From FEN-1073 sp963780865 (GTDB lineage Bacteria; Chloroflexota; Anaerolineae; Anaerolineales; RBG-16-64-43), in assembly GCA_963780865.1 (NCBI GenBank), contig CAWADT010000020.1, positions 1 to 64,000 of the forward strand: a stretch of DNA of 64,000 nucleotides, in the 5' to 3' direction. The first letter of the stretch is position 1. Each line of letters begins with the position of its first letter. Under the pieces are notes generated by a model. It was given only the letters and a program-made list of their open reading frames with translations, did no database searches and was not told the DNA's origin. Positions 63,054 to 64,000 of this stretch are shown here, piece after piece. Position numbers and translations under genes: made by a program.

Positions 63054-64000
63054 AGAACCCCGCCGGTGCACGGATTCCCCCATTTTCTTTCCGATGGCCC
63101 CTCTACATTCTTTTGGGTGTTCTCTACCTTGGGTTTCTTTTATGGACGCTGAGCACGGTGCCGTTCCATCCGGACGAGTCCACCTACATTTATATGAGCA
63201 GCGATCTGGATCGGATTCTCCTACAAGGCCCTTTCTCGGTTTGTTGGACGGCCGAAAACAAACCCGATCGGTTGCAGATCCTGCGGGTGAGCGATTGCCC
63301 GCTCAATCGATACACCATCGGCGTAGCCCGTCTCGTTGCCGGTTTGCCTGCGCTGGTATCGAGCTGGGCGTGGGAGGCAAGCTGGGATCAAAATCTTAAG
63401 CAAGGGGAAGTTCCCTCCGCCGGGTTGCTGCTTGCGGCGCGCATTCCGCAAGCGCTGCTGCTATTCCTCGCCGTGTTGTTGATGGCGCGGATCGGATGGC
63501 AGTTGGGAGGGGAGGTGGGAGCCGTCTCCGCCGCCGTTCTCCTCGCGGTGAATTCCCAGGTTTTGCTGCATGCCAGACGGGCAATGGCGGAAGCCGGATT
63601 ATTGTTCGGGATGGTGCTCGTGATCGCGGTGGTCCTTGAGCAGAAGGACAGCGCGGGCAAAATCTTTCGTGCCGTCATCTTCCCGCTGATGGCGGGCGCC
63701 TCGTTGGCGCTGGCTGCTTCCGCGAAATACTCGGCTTTGCTGGTGGCTCCGCCCGCGCTCGCGGGAATGTTTCTTCTTGAGGAAGGCGCCCTTCCGCGCG
63801 AGAAGATTTTTCGGGGGATGGCCCGGTTCGATGTGATGGCGCTCAGTTTCCTGCTGGTATTCCTGGCGCTCAATCCGGTTTACTGGTGCCATCCGCTCCC
63901 GACGCTCTCGGCGGCGATTTCCCAAAGGCAGAATCTCGTGGCGACCCAGGTGGCCGCGCTGCGTTCGGCCGCGCCGGGTCTGGTGCTGGATTCTCTCCCG
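63050..64000 (+). CDS. GT39-like membrane protein, 3' end outside window
   Basis: Frame open from a GTG (63050, GTGA overlap) to the last base, 317 codons. The first loop has VPFHPDESTYIYMSSDL with the Asp-Glu motif of GT39 enzymes, and about six hydrophobic helices follow. LLFGMVLVIAVVLEQKDS and ASAKYSALLVAPPALAGMFLL are typical. It is translationally coupled to the preceding gene; both probably act on the same lipid-linked sugar. Confidence 0.85.
   Translation, partial: MKNPAGARIPPFSFRWPLYILLGVLYLGFLLWTLSTVPFHPDESTYIYMSSDLDRILLQGPFSVCWTAENKPDRLQILRVSDCPLNRYTIGVARLVAGLPALVSSWAWEASWDQNLKQGEVPSAGLLLAARIPQALLLFLAVLLMARIGWQLGGEVGAVSAAVLLAVNSQVLLHARRAMAEAGLLFGMVLVIAVVLEQKDSAGKIFRAVIFPLMAGASLALAASAKYSALLVAPPALAGMFLLEEGALPREKIFRGMARFDVMALSFLLVFLALNPVYWCHPLPTLSAAISQRQNLVATQVAALRSAAPGLVLDSLP

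Overview
The window looks like a chromosome segment of a GC-rich (roughly 60% by eye) bacterium, most likely a member of the Chloroflexota (class Anaerolineae or a close relative). The reasons are a serine hydroxymethyltransferase-GcvT fusion, a COG2403 cyclic-2,3-diphosphoglycerate-synthetase-like GTPase, PT-rich lipoproteins, and intergenic regions packed with palindromic repeats. The placement is inference; no rRNA is present. Genes are a mix of housekeeping and surface functions, and most are intact. Four (glyA-gcvT, a WecG/TagA glycosyltransferase, kdpA, thpR) carry a single +1 frameshift each.

Layout. 1-5296 (minus): an electron-transfer flavoprotein/acyl-CoA dehydrogenase cluster preceded by a DNA glycosylase and an NDP-sugar epimerase. 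5564-11405: a ThiF/MoeB-type adenylyltransferase, an SDR oxidoreductase, PncC, a beta-propeller lipoprotein and the COG2403 GTPase. 11611-15154 (minus): a three-gene ECF vitamin transporter (double ATPase, S, T). 15599-18722: glyA-gcvT fusion, then tRNA-Val(UAC). 18915-21850: a repeat-rich zone holding a GIY-YIG nuclease, a methyltransferase and a metallo-hydrolase. 22204-24868: the ribosome/SRP block ffh-rpsP-khpA-rimM. 26159-41401: a surface polysaccharide locus (priming transferase, WecG/TagA, Wzx, two Wzy/ligase proteins, Wzz, GT4) with its own sulfate-activation enzyme (Sat-CysC) and two sulfotransferases, so the polymer or another exported glycan is probably sulfated. 42082-45577: GTP-PEPCK and a secreted HEXXH protein. 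45790-47310: an IS110-family element. 47516-56414 (minus): a complete kdp operon (48-aa membrane ORF, kdpF, A, B, a stand-alone DUF4118/GAF protein, C, D, E). 56557-64000: thpR, a Tat-exported L,D-transpeptidase, rsfS, a lipoprotein, and three large membrane proteins of the GT39/dolichyl-phosphate-mannosyltransferase type.

The most unusual material lies between genes. At least six families of palindromic repeats are visible. One family (nine hairpins, several in head-to-head pairs) has compensatory changes in its stems and clusters around the GIY-YIG gene, which resembles REP elements around a RAYT transposase. Other families carry extra palindromic inserts placed inside the loop of the host hairpin; the same GC-rich insert appears in loops of two clearly unrelated families, probably a third. 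Together they suggest small palindromic elements that spread into hairpin loops. This is a hypothesis from sequence comparison within one window.
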